A DNA stretch of 64,000 nucleotides from Halalkalibacter okhensis. Its GTDB lineage: Bacteria > Bacillota > Bacilli > Bacillales > Bacillaceae_D. Positions 1 to 8,424 of the stretch are shown piece by piece. Below the pieces are notes generated by a model that worked only from the letters and a program-made list of their open reading frames with translations, had not been told where the DNA came from and did not search any database. The DNA lies in contig NZ_JRJU01000018.1 in assembly GCF_000787375.1 (NCBI RefSeq), positions 33,514-97,513 of the forward strand, given 5' to 3'. The first letter of the stretch is position 1; each line of letters begins with the position of its first letter. A program made the translations under genes and the position numbers.

Positions 1-351
1 CACTTTTAGATCTTGTTGATTTTGAAGCATGTTACTCAATTCATAGATATCTGATATAAAAGAGCAAGTGATGCGAATCCCTGCTATGTCCTTAATATTT
101 TCTTTAATAACATTAAGAGACAGAGGGTACCCTTTTTTATACACTTTTTTTAAGATACTTTCGGGTGACTTCACTCGTGATTTCACATGTTCAATTGGAT
201 TATAGTCATGAATATAGTGAAACTCTTGCTTTAAAATATCAATTTTTGTATTTAGTTCATCTAATGCAAATTTATAAGACATCATAAATCTCGTAAGTTC
301 TGTTTTTAATAATTTGATTTGCTCTATATTCCATTCAGGCTTTGCTGCCAT
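1..351 (-). CDS. Small alarmone synthetase, RelP/RelQ type (C-terminal part missing at window edge)
   Basis: The 117 visible residues are the N-terminal half of a single-domain (p)ppGpp synthetase, which transfers pyrophosphate from ATP to GDP or GTP in stress. The stretch YNPIEHVKSRVKSPESI followed by KKGYPL and DIAGIRITCSF is characteristic of the YjbM/YwaC (RelQ/RelP) family. No hydrolase domain precedes it. The ATG at 351 is preceded by a good ribosome site (GTGAGGAG) 7 bases upstream. The reading frame stays open to base 1, so the gene continues outside the window. Which of the two paralogues it is cannot be decided from this half. Confidence 0.88.
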   Translation of the reverse strand, partial: MAAKPEWNIEQIKLLKTELTRFMMSYKFALDELNTKIDILKQEFHYIHDYNPIEHVKSRVKSPESILKKVYKKGYPLSLNVIKENIKDIAGIRITCSFISDIYELSNMLQNQQDLKV

Positions 352-486
352 TTTGATTGACTCCTCACCGTTTGCGCGTAAATCATTAAACGTTATTCTC
401 ATATTAGCATCAGCTTAAGATCCAAGCCACGTCATCGTTATAACGACATTCCCTTATTAGACTAAAAAAAAGTGGATTTATGACAA

Positions 487-654
487 TTACGGATTTACAT
501 ATCGATTCCTTTTACACAACTGGGCATTTATCCCTTGATTATTCAATTCCTCAACAATTACTCTAATTGATTTTGTACGCTTAAAGTCAGCCCTGCTACT
601 AATTATATTTCTCTTTTCATTTTTTCTATTATCGGTCATATCAGCAATATTCAT
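487..654 (-). CDS. Possible small basic protein, 55 aa, unknown
   Basis: An open frame of 55 codons runs from an ATG at 654 to a TAA at 487, with a purine-rich GAGGAT about 9 bases before the start. The product is hydrophilic and basic (many Lys, Arg, Asn) with a helical middle (SIRVIVEELNNQGINAQ). It has no signal peptide or membrane segment. I do not recognise the family. It lies alone between the alarmone synthetase and the maeN terminator. It could be a chance frame or a gene remnant. Confidence 0.25.
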   Translation of the reverse strand: MNIADMTDNRKNEKRNIISSRADFKRTKSIRVIVEELNNQGINAQLCKRNRYVNP

Positions 655-862
655 GGATTACCATCCTCTGAAATTATTCGATCGGTTGCTACATTTGTAG
701 TATAAAAAATAATTATGAACTGAATATGAAATGTACCTGTATTCCATGAAATTAGATAAAATTCACAAATTGCTCCACAATTAAGAAGCTAATTCTAACT
801 ACCTTAAAAACAAATAACACGCCTTTCCAAAGGAAAAGGCGCATTTATTTATATCCACACTT
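655..862. other. AT-rich spacer
   Basis: Apart from the hairpin downstream of maeN at its left end, this stretch is AT-rich and I see no coding frame or repeat in it. Confidence 0.5.
819..841 (-). terminator. Putative terminator of the malate operon
   Basis: The inverted repeat CGCCTTTCC / GGAAAAGGCG lies 22 bases after the maeN stop codon. On the minus strand a T-rich stretch follows after a few bases, so the hairpin is convincing but the U-tract is not perfect. Confidence 0.6.
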
Positions 863-2218
863 TTAAAGAAATAACGGTATGATTAAACCGGCTAACAATA
901 AGATTAATGCACCACCAAGCCTTGATGCAATTTGTGCAAATGGCATTAGTTGCATTCGTTTTGCTGCTGATAATACGGCAACATCCCCTGTTCCTCCCAT
1001 ATTAGCCATGCATAAACCAGCTGAAATGGCTGATTCAATTGGATAAAAGCCAACTATTCTTCCAAGAAGTGCTGCACCTATTACGGCCCCAAACACAACA
1101 CCGGCTACTAGTAATACATATTGGATACTTAATGCAGCAAGCACCGCATTTAGATCCGTAAACGCTACTCCAATTCCAAATAATAAGGCAAGTGTCCACG
1201 TTTTAGCAACAAATTGATACCACTGGCTTGCCCCTTCCACGACGTTACCTGGAATGAGATTAGCAATTTTGGCAATGGCTACTAAAATAATCATTAATGC
1301 ATATGGATGAAGCGGGACTATGGCTCCTAATAAGTGTCCACATGCAAAGAATAACAATGCAGCTAATAATCCTATTCCCATTTTAGAAATATCAAATGTT
1401 GATTTCTTTTCTTCCAATGTAAACCCAGGAATCAACTGTCCATTCCCTGATAAAGAAGGAACCTTATTTCCTAAGCTATTTAAAAGGCTTGCAAATACAA
1501 TAGCAAATACATTCCCGAGGGCCAATGCAGGTACTAAGATGGAGATATAATAGCTGGGCGGGTTCCCTAAGAATTCGGAATACACTTGCGCCATCGGAAT
1601 CGCCCCAGCCCCCATTCCACCACCTAAGATTGGTAAGGCAATGACCAATACTGCATCTTGAACCGAAAAGCCAATAAGGAACCCAACTAATCCAGCTATT
1701 AGCATCGCACCGATAACCGCTCCAATGATTGGAACAAAATAACGAGCCCCGATTTTCACAAGTACCTTTGAATTCATTCCTAAAATACTACCCGTTATTA
1801 ACGCGGCAATGTAAAAGTCTAAGAAGCCACCTGCTGTCATGAACTCATCAACACCAGCAGATACACTTTCTGGTAAGATCCCACTGTATACCATGTAAGC
1901 CGAACCAAAGATCGCTACAATCGCTCCACCGCCTAAGTAAGATTTAATAATAGGCAGGCGGTCGCCAAGCCACCCCAGCGCTTCACCGAAGACAACCATT
2001 ACTAGCAAACTCCCAATCATCCCAGTTGGCAACGTACCCGTATAAACGGTTACAATTGTAGTGACTAAAAAGATAGCAAACCATAAAATGGGCAGCCCCA
2101 TTATTTTTACTTGTTTGTTTGGATTCAGATCATATATTTTTGATTCATTACTTGTTATCTCTTTATTCTCTAGCTTTCTAGCTGTTTGCTCCAAGCTCCT
2201 CACTTCCCCTCTATACAA
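863..2218 (-). CDS. maeN: Sodium-coupled malate/citrate symporter, 2-hydroxycarboxylate transporter family
   Basis: This is a polytopic membrane protein of about 11 to 12 hydrophobic segments starting near residue 42. It has the two reentrant-loop glycine motifs of the CitS/MaeN family: GGGMGAGA at residues 199 to 206 and GGTGD near 408 to 412. The family imports C4 or C6 hydroxy-dicarboxylates with sodium. Malic enzyme lies 10 bases upstream and a MalK/MalR-type two-component system lies beyond it, which points to malate as substrate, as with B. subtilis MaeN. The start is uncertain. The frame opens with TTG at 2218, but GTG at 2203 and TTG at 2194 follow the purine-rich AGAGGGGAAGTGAGGAG. 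The first 40 residues are hydrophilic, which is a little long for the family. Confidence 0.88.
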   Translation of the reverse strand: MYRGEVRSLEQTARKLENKEITSNESKIYDLNPNKQVKIMGLPILWFAIFLVTTIVTVYTGTLPTGMIGSLLVMVVFGEALGWLGDRLPIIKSYLGGGAIVAIFGSAYMVYSGILPESVSAGVDEFMTAGGFLDFYIAALITGSILGMNSKVLVKIGARYFVPIIGAVIGAMLIAGLVGFLIGFSVQDAVLVIALPILGGGMGAGAIPMAQVYSEFLGNPPSYYISILVPALALGNVFAIVFASLLNSLGNKVPSLSGNGQLIPGFTLEEKKSTFDISKMGIGLLAALLFFACGHLLGAIVPLHPYALMIILVAIAKIANLIPGNVVEGASQWYQFVAKTWTLALLFGIGVAFTDLNAVLAALSIQYVLLVAGVVFGAVIGAALLGRIVGFYPIESAISAGLCMANMGGTGDVAVLSAAKRMQLMPFAQIASRLGGALILLLAGLIIPLFL

Positions 2219-2228
2219 ATCCTATTAT

Positions 2229-3419
2229 TTAACTTGATTTAATTGTTACCCGATCTTTTTCTAAAGCTGATTTTGCAACAGCTTCTGCAACAACCTTTGG
2301 AACTTCTTTATTTAGTGCATTCGGAATGACATATTCCGGGCTTAATTCTTTTTCAGGTATCACGTTTGCAATTGCAAATGCCGCTGCAATTTTCATATCT
2401 GTTGTGATATCTGATGCTTGAGAATCTATTGCTCCTCTAAAAATACCTGGGAATGCTAGTAAATTATTGATTTGATTTGGATAATCTGAACGTCCTGTTC
2501 CAACAACTTTTGCCCCGGCTGCAAGAGCTTCTTCAGGATAAATCTCAGGAATTGGATTAGCCATCGCAAAAACAATCGGATCCTTCGCCATACTCTTCAC
2601 ATATTCTGCCTTTAGTGCTGCTGGTCCAGATACCCCTATAAATACATCTGCATGTAATATGGCATCTTTCAATGTCCCTCTTACATTCTCTCTATTCGTC
2701 ACTTTAGCAATCTGCAGTTGGCTAGAATTTAACCAGCCTTCACTTTGATTAACAACTCCTTCTAAACTAACAAGTGTAATATTTGTGAATCCTGCATGTA
2801 AAAGTAACTTAGCAATCGAGATTCCAGCAGCTCCTGCACCATTTATAACGATTTTGACCGCTTTCATTTGTTTTCCAACTACTTTTAACCCGTTTATGAG
2901 CCCAGCTAACACAACAATCGCTGTTCCATGTTGATCATCGTGGAACACTGGAATATCAAGGTCTTTCTTCAACCTATCCTCAATTTCAAAACAGCGTGGA
3001 GCAGAAATATCTTCTAAGTTAATCCCCGCAAATGTAGGTTGTAGCGCTTTCACAGTTGCGACAATTTCATCTACATTTTTTGTATCTAAGCATATTGGAA
3101 AAGCATCAATATTAGCAAAGTTCTTAAACAGCATACACTTTCCTTCCATCACAGGCATCGCAGCACCTGGTCCAATATCGCCTAAACCTAGTACAGCCGT
3201 TCCATCTGTCACTACGGCTACCATGTTTCCTCTAGAAGTTAGATGGTTGATTTCATGTGGGTTCTTTTCAATTTCCTTACAAACATCCCCTACTCCTGGC
3301 GTATAAACTAGACTTAACTCTGCTTCACTATTAATTTCTACTTTACTTACAACTTCTATTTTTCCCGCATGTTGACGGTGTAATTGAATGGCTTGTTCTT
3401 TTAAGTTTTTATGCTTCAT
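2229..3419 (-). CDS. Malic enzyme, short form (malate to pyruvate, oxidative decarboxylation)
   Basis: The 396-residue product is a complete short-type bacterial malic enzyme. Motifs include YTPGVG at residues 39 to 44 (catalytic Tyr), MEGKCMLFKN with the catalytic Lys at 94, FHDDQHGTA near 160 (metal-site Asp residues) and a Rossmann GAGAAG near 192. Length matches B. subtilis YtsJ rather than the long 560 to 580-residue forms. With maeN it converts imported malate to pyruvate. The two genes are 10 bases apart and probably co-transcribed from the gap after malR. Cofactor preference (NAD or NADP) cannot be read safely from sequence. Confidence 0.93.
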   Translation of the reverse strand: MKHKNLKEQAIQLHRQHAGKIEVVSKVEINSEAELSLVYTPGVGDVCKEIEKNPHEINHLTSRGNMVAVVTDGTAVLGLGDIGPGAAMPVMEGKCMLFKNFANIDAFPICLDTKNVDEIVATVKALQPTFAGINLEDISAPRCFEIEDRLKKDLDIPVFHDDQHGTAIVVLAGLINGLKVVGKQMKAVKIVINGAGAAGISIAKLLLHAGFTNITLVSLEGVVNQSEGWLNSSQLQIAKVTNRENVRGTLKDAILHADVFIGVSGPAALKAEYVKSMAKDPIVFAMANPIPEIYPEEALAAGAKVVGTGRSDYPNQINNLLAFPGIFRGAIDSQASDITTDMKIAAAFAIANVIPEKELSPEYVIPNALNKEVPKVVAEAVAKSALEKDRVTIKSS

Positions 3420-3424
3420 TTTCA

Positions 3425-3517
3425 GTCCTCCTATTTGTAATCGGTTTCAACCAATAGTTTAATAAATTCGAATAATTTGTGACAGTTTATGAAACTTAAG
3501 AAACTTTTTGTAATTAA
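3425..3517 (-). promoter_or_regulatory. Promoter region of malic enzyme-maeN with candidate MalR site
   Basis: On the minus strand the near-direct repeat AGTTTCTTAAGTTTC (about 3489 to 3506) lies about 80 bases upstream of the malic enzyme start, in an AT-rich gap. Response regulators of the CitB/DcuR group bind AT-rich repeats in such positions, so I infer a MalR operator. An A/T-rich minus-10 such as TATTAAACT follows. The assignment is inference. Confidence 0.35.
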
Positions 3518-3539
3518 AAAAAGCAGCCATTGGCTGCTT
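3515..3539 (-). terminator. Terminator of malKR
   Basis: The stem AGCAGCC / GGCTGCT with a 3-base loop overlaps the malR stop codon and is followed on the minus strand by seven T residues. Confidence 0.85.
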
Positions 3540-4245
3540 AAAATAAATTCTGAAATGTAGATTTCGTTAAATCTTTGTTGACATATAAATAAACCGGCCT
3601 TCCGATCGCTCCGTACGTCATCCGCTCTCCAAGTACACCAATTTCTTTCAAATACTTGATATACTTTCTGACGGAAACACGCGATACTTGTACTGTTTCA
3701 GCAATTTCGTCCGTTGAAAAGGGTTCTTCTTTTTTATGAAGTATCGCACTAACAATAACTTGAAGTGTATTCGTGGTTAACCCCTTTGGTAATGACATCT
3801 GCTTCTTTTCGTTTTTGTGTAAAATTTTACGATCTAGTTCTTCCTGTTTCAAAGAATTTTGCTTGTTTAGCAAATAATGCTTTTCTCTATATGTTGTCAA
3901 TGCTTGATTAAATCGTTCAAATTCAAAAGGTTTTATTATGTAATCAACCGCACCGTAACGTAAAGCCGTTTGGATTGAGTCGACATCATCAGCTGCAGTC
4001 ACAAGAATGACATCAATCTCCCACTTATCTTTTGTTCGAATATGTTGCAGCAAATCTAATCCACTTTTTCCCGCCATGTATATATCCAATAACAATAAAT
4101 CGACTTTTTCTTGCTTGATTACGTCCAAAGCTTCATTAAAAGACTTTGCTATCGCTACTAATTCAAATCCATCAACCTCTTGTAAATACCGTTTATTAAA
4201 TTCTGCAACCATTGGATCATCATCTAATATTAATACTTTAATCAA
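3538..4245 (-). CDS. malR: Response regulator of the CitB/DcuR type, malate sensing
   Basis: The product has an N-terminal receiver domain with acidic pocket LDDDP at residues 7 to 11, phospho-acceptor Asp about 54 in LLLLDIYMAG and a conserved Lys in IIKPFEF. A C-terminal winged/helix-turn-helix region (FSTDEIAETVQVSRVSVRKY) is typical of CitT, DctR and MalR. I place the start at TTG 4245, 5 bases after AGAGGAGAA, giving 235 residues. A longer frame to 4314 would add an unrelated N-terminus lying inside malK. The start overlaps the malK stop by 8 bases, indicating translational coupling. By synteny with maeN and malic enzyme it should activate those genes in response to malate. Confidence 0.9.
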   Translation of the reverse strand: MIKVLILDDDPMVAEFNKRYLQEVDGFELVAIAKSFNEALDVIKQEKVDLLLLDIYMAGKSGLDLLQHIRTKDKWEIDVILVTAADDVDSIQTALRYGAVDYIIKPFEFERFNQALTTYREKHYLLNKQNSLKQEELDRKILHKNEKKQMSLPKGLTTNTLQVIVSAILHKKEEPFSTDEIAETVQVSRVSVRKYIKYLKEIGVLGERMTYGAIGRPVYLYVNKDLTKSTFQNLF

Positions 4246-5836
4246 TAAAATTCTCCTCTGTTTCATATGGTATCTCAACCAAAATAGTTGTGCCATTCCC
4301 ACTAAATGTATCAATCGTTATACGGCCTTTCAGATCGTCTATACTAGCTTTTACAAGAGCTAGACCATAGCCCCGCTCCTCTCCTTTTGTTGAAAATCCT
4401 TTTTCAAACATATTCTCTAAGTCATTCGTTTTAATCCCAGGACCTGTGTCTTTCACTTCTAATGTTAACCGGGATTCCTTAAATGATAATACAACGTCAA
4501 CACTTTTAATGGTACGGTCCTCTACCGCCTCAATTGAATTATTAATCAAGTTACCTAAAATCGTAATGATCTTATGGTTCACATCAACAGATTTTGACTT
4601 AGGAATGACGTTTTGACTTTTTATTGATAACCTCACTCCACATTCTCTTGCGTAACTTAATTTACCTAACAAAAACCCTGATAATACAGCGTCTTGAATA
4701 TCAGTTACTTGACCAATTTCATGATTCTTATGATCGACTAAATCAAGAATAAACGCCTTCAATTGTTCATATGCACCCATTCGCACCATGCCTAAAATAA
4801 CATGAAGATTATTTTTGACCTCATGGGACTGTGCCCGCAGTGCATCTACATAAAGTTTTACACCTGTTAATTGTTGGGCAAGCTCGTTAATCTCCGTTTT
4901 ATCCCTTAGTGTCGAGATCGCACCAATTACTTTATTATCAACAATGAGTGGAACTCGGTTGACTAATATGGAGATATCATTAATTTTTATCTCTTCCCCA
5001 AGTTCTTGTTTTCCTGTTTTTAATACACGTTCTAGACCATTCATTGGCAAATATTCTGTTACATTCATCCCTATTGGTTCAGGCGGTAACCCTGCCTTCT
5101 CAAATAATTTTGAGGCTGATTTATTTACAAGGGCAATTTTCCCCTCTCGATCAACAGCAATAATTCCTTCATGAACCGAATGAAGCATCGCATTCCTTTC
5201 TTCTAAAATCTTTGCAATTTCAGGAGGCTCTAGACCATATAGCGTTTTCTTTATGTATTTAACAATAAGAAGCGCACCAATTAGTCCGACCAGTAAGCCT
5301 AGAAGGGAACCTAAAATGATATTTCGATGATTTTGATTAATCATTTGTTGAATATGTTCTAATGAAATCCCTACTGCAACCGCACCAATTTGTTCATTCC
5401 TCTCATTTATCACTGGAGTAAATGTTCGTAAAGAAGTCGTTAGCGTCCCTTCAGAAATGGAGCTATATTCCTCATCTTCAAACACTCTAGCTTCATCGCC
5501 TCCTTCAAATGGAAGCCCGACTAACTCATGATTTGGGTGTGAATACCTGATCCCGTTCATATCCATGACAACAACAAATAGCACATCAGCTGCTTGCAGA
5601 ACATCATTAGCATATTGTTGGACCTGTTCTGGCTCTTTTTCATTTAATCCCTTTTGGACAATCTCTGACTGCGCAACAATTCTTGCAACGGTGAGAGCTT
5701 TTTCTTCTTCATATCGTATACTATTATCATTTATCGATCGACTAACTAAAAGATCAGTAAATAATAAGGATAGAAGGACAACTATACATACGAGCCAAAG
5801 AATAATCGTGCGCATTTTAAACTTTTTTATGAACAA
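4238..5836 (-). CDS. malK: Sensor histidine kinase of the CitA/DcuS family, malate sensing
   Basis: The 532-residue product has a membrane segment at about 12 to 30, an extracytoplasmic PAS-like sensor domain at about 35 to 168, a second membrane segment at 172 to 192 and a cytoplasmic PAS domain at about 212 to 315. A Spo0B-type dimerisation helix follows with the phospho-accepting His338 in AQSHEVKNNLH, then an ATPase domain (N box GNLINNSIEA, G box DTGPGI, YGLALVK). Citrate- and dicarboxylate-sensing kinases share this layout. It starts with TTG at 5836, 7 bases after AAAGGAGAGAG. It forms an operon with malR and lies next to maeN and malic enzyme, as in the YufL/YufM (MalK/MalR) system of B. 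subtilis. Confidence 0.9.
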   Translation of the reverse strand: MFIKKFKMRTIILWLVCIVVLLSLLFTDLLVSRSINDNSIRYEEEKALTVARIVAQSEIVQKGLNEKEPEQVQQYANDVLQAADVLFVVVMDMNGIRYSHPNHELVGLPFEGGDEARVFEDEEYSSISEGTLTTSLRTFTPVINERNEQIGAVAVGISLEHIQQMINQNHRNIILGSLLGLLVGLIGALLIVKYIKKTLYGLEPPEIAKILEERNAMLHSVHEGIIAVDREGKIALVNKSASKLFEKAGLPPEPIGMNVTEYLPMNGLERVLKTGKQELGEEIKINDISILVNRVPLIVDNKVIGAISTLRDKTEINELAQQLTGVKLYVDALRAQSHEVKNNLHVILGMVRMGAYEQLKAFILDLVDHKNHEIGQVTDIQDAVLSGFLLGKLSYARECGVRLSIKSQNVIPKSKSVDVNHKIITILGNLINNSIEAVEDRTIKSVDVVLSFKESRLTLEVKDTGPGIKTNDLENMFEKGFSTKGEERGYGLALVKASIDDLKGRITIDTFSGNGTTILVEIPYETEENFID

Positions 5837-5910
5837 GGACTCTCTCCTTTCACACGTTTATATACAGCTAATGATATACAATGTCTTTGTTTTACTCAAT
5901 GGACAAAAAT

Positions 5911-5954
5911 AAACCAAAAGCCATACCGCATATGCTTGGTATGACTTTTGGTTT
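5911..5954 (-). terminator. Strong terminator after the glutaredoxin gene
   Basis: A long hairpin with 17-base arms (AAACCAAAAG.CATACC) and one mismatch lies 7 bases after the stop codon of the glutaredoxin-like gene. ATTTTT follows on the minus strand. It may also insulate malK on the downstream side. Confidence 0.85.
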
Positions 5955-5960
5955 AAATCT

Positions 5961-6200
5961 TCAACCTTTGATGCTCATGATAAGCTGTTCAAGTTCCGGA
6001 GTAAACCCTTTAATTGCTTGTTCACCAACGACTGTAACCGGAACACCCATAAATCCAAATTTCTCTACTTCTTTTTGATATTCTTCACTAGCCATAACGT
6101 CTCTTACTTCAAAAGAAACACCTTTGTCTTGTAACATTTGTTTTACATAATTGCACTCAACACACCCGTCTGTTGAATAGACAATGACTTGCTTACTCAT
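5961..6200 (-). CDS. Glutaredoxin-like thiol oxidoreductase, 79 aa
   Basis: A compact thioredoxin-fold protein with the dithiol motif C13-V-E-C16 near the N-terminus and the cis-proline element GVPVTVV near residue 53, followed by a C-terminal helix. Length and motifs fit the NrdH/glutaredoxin family, which reduces disulfides in the cytosol. The acidic Glu in CVEC is less common than the CPYC or CVQC motifs. Its ATG overlaps the TGA of the BrxC-like gene (ATGA), so both are translated together. A role in bacillithiol redox recycling is inferred from this pairing. Confidence 0.82.
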   Translation of the reverse strand: MSKQVIVYSTDGCVECNYVKQMLQDKGVSFEVRDVMASEEYQKEVEKFGFMGVPVTVVGEQAIKGFTPELEQLIMSIKG

Positions 6201-6520
6201 TCAGCGAAAGCCTCCTTAATTGCTCCTTTTGTAATCTTCCAATGGGATGTGTTCCAACGAACTTTTCCATCTTCAACTAAAAATATTTGTGGTGATTCAT
6301 GTTTTATGCCAAAGTCTTCAGCCACTTGATTCGAAACTGGACGATCTTCAATTACATGGACAATCGCAGCAGACGCATTCGCCTCTTCCACAAACGCTAG
6401 CACTTCTTCATTCGCCTTTGCACTGATTGGACATGTTGTACTATGCTTAAAAAGCAAGTGCTTTCCAGGTTGTTGAATAAATTGATTCATTTCTTCAATA
6501 CTTGTTAATTGTTTCATCAT
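6197..6520 (-). CDS. brxC: Monothiol bacilliredoxin BrxC (YtxJ family)
   Basis: The 107-residue thioredoxin-fold protein has a single active-site cysteine in HSTTCPISAKA (Cys30, CPIS). This is the signature of the YtxJ family, described in Bacillus as a bacillithiol-dependent redox protein that removes bacillithiol from mixed disulfides. The phrase SPQIFLVEDGKV near residue 80 carries the cis-proline loop. Two adjacent ATG codons (6520 and 6517) are possible starts. It overlaps the downstream glutaredoxin-like gene by 4 bases. In many Bacillus genomes ytxJ stands elsewhere without such a partner. Confidence 0.85.
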   Translation of the reverse strand: MMKQLTSIEEMNQFIQQPGKHLLFKHSTTCPISAKANEEVLAFVEEANASAAIVHVIEDRPVSNQVAEDFGIKHESPQIFLVEDGKVRWNTSHWKITKGAIKEAFAE

Positions 6521-6595
6521 GGCTTACCTACCACCCTTTTTTAGTTCTTTTGCCATTACATTACCACATGCAAAGACGTATGACTATAAAAAAGC

Positions 6596-6688
6596 TTACT
6601 CGATGAGCTTAACAAAGTTAGCACCTTTAATGTAATCTAAGATGTTAGCAATGAATGTTTCTATTGTGCCTGCGTTTACGTGTTTCAA
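6596..6688 (-). pseudogene. Relic of a polysaccharide deacetylase C-terminus
   Basis: Minus-strand translation from 6688 to a TAA at 6596 gives about 30 residues, LKHVNAGTIETFIANILDYI then KGANFVKLIE. This resembles the end of NodB-type polysaccharide deacetylases, where a His-rich strand, the phrase TVE.LP.II.YLK..GY.FV and the stop follow. A stop codon lies a few codons upstream and no catalytic motifs are nearby, so only a tail remains. The rest of the 300-base gap between brxC and the cupin gene holds no gene I can recognise. Confidence 0.4.
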
Positions 6689-6827
6689 TCCATTACATGT
6701 TTATCATTCCTCAATTGTTCTCTTTTAGTGCAAACACCTATTTCACACCAAAGATACATTATGTAAGTACCTTCTATTTAACTGGGCATATGATAAGTTT
6801 GATAACACATTGAAAGGATTGAACAAA

Positions 6828-7739
6828 ATGTATCAAATGCCTAAAAATTCTCCTCATCCAATTTTTGATTACAAGAACCATCCTACTCGTTCCTCAAGCT
6901 ATCTTGTAAGAAATGGACAGGATCAACATATAGAAACGATTCTGTCAGGAGTGAAACGACAAGCTTCAGCTATTGACCTTTATAGACGGCTAGCAAATAC
7001 AGCGCCCAATCAAAAACATAAAACGGATCTTCTTCAAACGTTAGAGTCAAAAAAAGCCCAGTTGAAACACTTTACTCAATTTTATGGTAATCTTACTGGC
7101 AGACATCCTGAGTACCAAATTGACAAACTTCCCTTTCAACACTATAAAGAAGGCCTCCAATTGGCCTATAACTTAGAAGTGGAGGGATGTAATGACTATC
7201 AGATAAACTACTGGCACCGAAACGATCCATATATTCAAAATGTATTATTGTGGGCTCTACAAAGCGATCAAGAGAATGCTTCTAGATTACTCTCTTTATA
7301 CGAAGAAGAGGAGAACTATCGTTTAACCGATTATGGACCAGAGCCATTCGTCGTTAATATTGAAGAGGCGACAAAGGAAAACTCCACATTCAGAACCGCT
7401 ATATGGACAGGAGAACATTTGCAAGTGACGTTAATGAGTATTGAGGTAGGTGAAGATATTGGATTAGAAAGACACCCACATGTAGATCAATTCCTCCGTA
7501 TAGAAGACGGGCAAGGGCTAGTACAGATGGGGCCAAGCCAAGATCAACTTGATTTCCAAACAGAAGCTTTCGATGACTTCGCTATTATGATCCCTGCTGG
7601 AACTTGGCATAATGTCACTAACATAGGGAATAAGCCACTTAAACTCTACTCCATTTACGCCCCTCCCGAGCATCCACATGGAACTGTCCATGAAACAAAA
7701 GCTATTGCTATGGCTGCTGAAGAGGACCATCATCATTAA
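6828..7739 (+). CDS. Ferritin-like/cupin fusion protein, 303 aa, function unknown
   Basis: The N-terminal half (about residues 30 to 160) is helical and rich in Glu, Gln and His in a rubrerythrin/ferritin-like pattern (RQASAIDLYRRLA, NLEVEGCNDYQINYWH, QSDQENASRLL). The C-terminal half (about 175 to 290) is a cupin, with metal-ligand candidates RHPHVDQFLRIEDGQG and PAGTWHNVTN. It ends in EEDHHH. I place the start at ATG 6828, 9 bases after GAAAGG, rather than the upstream TTG at 6810. It is a single gene facing away from its neighbours, with its own terminator. Coat- or stress-related cupins of Bacillus have similar tails. The substrate cannot be inferred. Confidence 0.8.
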   Translation: MYQMPKNSPHPIFDYKNHPTRSSSYLVRNGQDQHIETILSGVKRQASAIDLYRRLANTAPNQKHKTDLLQTLESKKAQLKHFTQFYGNLTGRHPEYQIDKLPFQHYKEGLQLAYNLEVEGCNDYQINYWHRNDPYIQNVLLWALQSDQENASRLLSLYEEEENYRLTDYGPEPFVVNIEEATKENSTFRTAIWTGEHLQVTLMSIEVGEDIGLERHPHVDQFLRIEDGQGLVQMGPSQDQLDFQTEAFDDFAIMIPAGTWHNVTNIGNKPLKLYSIYAPPEHPHGTVHETKAIAMAAEEDHHH

Positions 7740-7772
7740 TCAGGCTCTTGTAACGAGTTTTTTCATCACATA

Positions 7773-7816
7773 AGGGGGTGTTAGATAGGTTTTCGTGCCA
7801 ATCCCCCTTTTTTATT
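7773..7816 (+). terminator. Terminator after the cupin fusion gene
   Basis: The inverted repeat AAGGGGG / CCCCCTTTTTTA with a wide loop lies about 35 bases after the stop codon and is followed by a T-run on the plus strand. Confidence 0.7.
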
Positions 7817-7875
7817 TTTTTGTTATTTGTCAATAAACTTCTCACTCCATATCCCCTAAAAGGATAAGTTGCATG

Positions 7876-8235
7876 TTAATTTACAAGATATAAATAGTAA
7901 AAAGCAAACAAAATTAAAATAAATACCACCACTGAAGTCATGAAAACAATAAATTTAAATGACGAATGAAATGTCTGAGTATTAATCGATTTACGGTTTC
8001 GAAAATAAATATACGTTGCAAGAGCAATCGTTAAAAGTCCCAATAACAAAGAAAATAAACTCAGAAACATTGCTAGGGTATGATCTAAATATTCATTGAT
8101 CGGCGTATTAAAATGTAAGGTTGTTGCCAAAAATCCCACACCAATAATAGCAATTGCCGTTCTAATCCATGCTAGATAGGTTCTTTCATTTGCTAAGTGT
8201 TGTTGTATATATTTCGATTCATCTGTCTGTTTCAT
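7876..8235 (-). CDS. DUF202 (YidH-like) membrane protein, 119 aa
   Basis: The N-terminus has the DUF202 signature LANERTYLAWIRTAIAIIGVG, followed by three hydrophobic segments at about 22 to 44, 53 to 75 and 93 to 115. A basic loop RNRKS lies between the second and third. Members are small inner-membrane proteins of unknown role. The start ATG at 8235 follows AAAGGGGGCGAG. It stands alone and faces the preceding cupin gene tail to tail. Confidence 0.85.
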   Translation of the reverse strand: MKQTDESKYIQQHLANERTYLAWIRTAIAIIGVGFLATTLHFNTPINEYLDHTLAMFLSLFSLLLGLLTIALATYIYFRNRKSINTQTFHSSFKFIVFMTSVVVFILILFAFYYLYLVN

Positions 8236-8273
8236 TTACTCGCCCCCTTTCACATCGCGTTACACCATTATCT

Positions 8274-8424
8274 TCAGTATCTACCTTTGCGATATGTCCA
8301 TACGCCACCAATGGTTGCAAAGAGTACTTTAATAACACTAATTCAAGAAACCTAAGTACGTCGCATTAGTTGTTTCCGCCATTACTTCTCCATCTAAGAA
8401 GTGGTCAGCATCATAATGTGTATA
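8274..8424 (-). pseudogene. Possible frameshifted gene fragment
   Basis: Two adjacent minus-strand frames read like one broken protein end. The first encodes DADHFLDGEVMAETTNATYL and GFL. After a one-base shift the frame continues as ISVIKVLFATIGGVWTYRKG and RY to a stop. The junction at about 8341 joins a hydrophilic stretch to a membrane-like segment with a basic end. No start or upstream extension is visible. The remaining bases to 8578 are AT-rich and hold nothing I recognise. The protein family is unknown to me. Confidence 0.25.

Noticed and set aside
4246..4314. Longer MalR N-terminus
   Set aside because: The extension is malK sequence in another frame; the receiver domain starts directly at the TTG at 4245.
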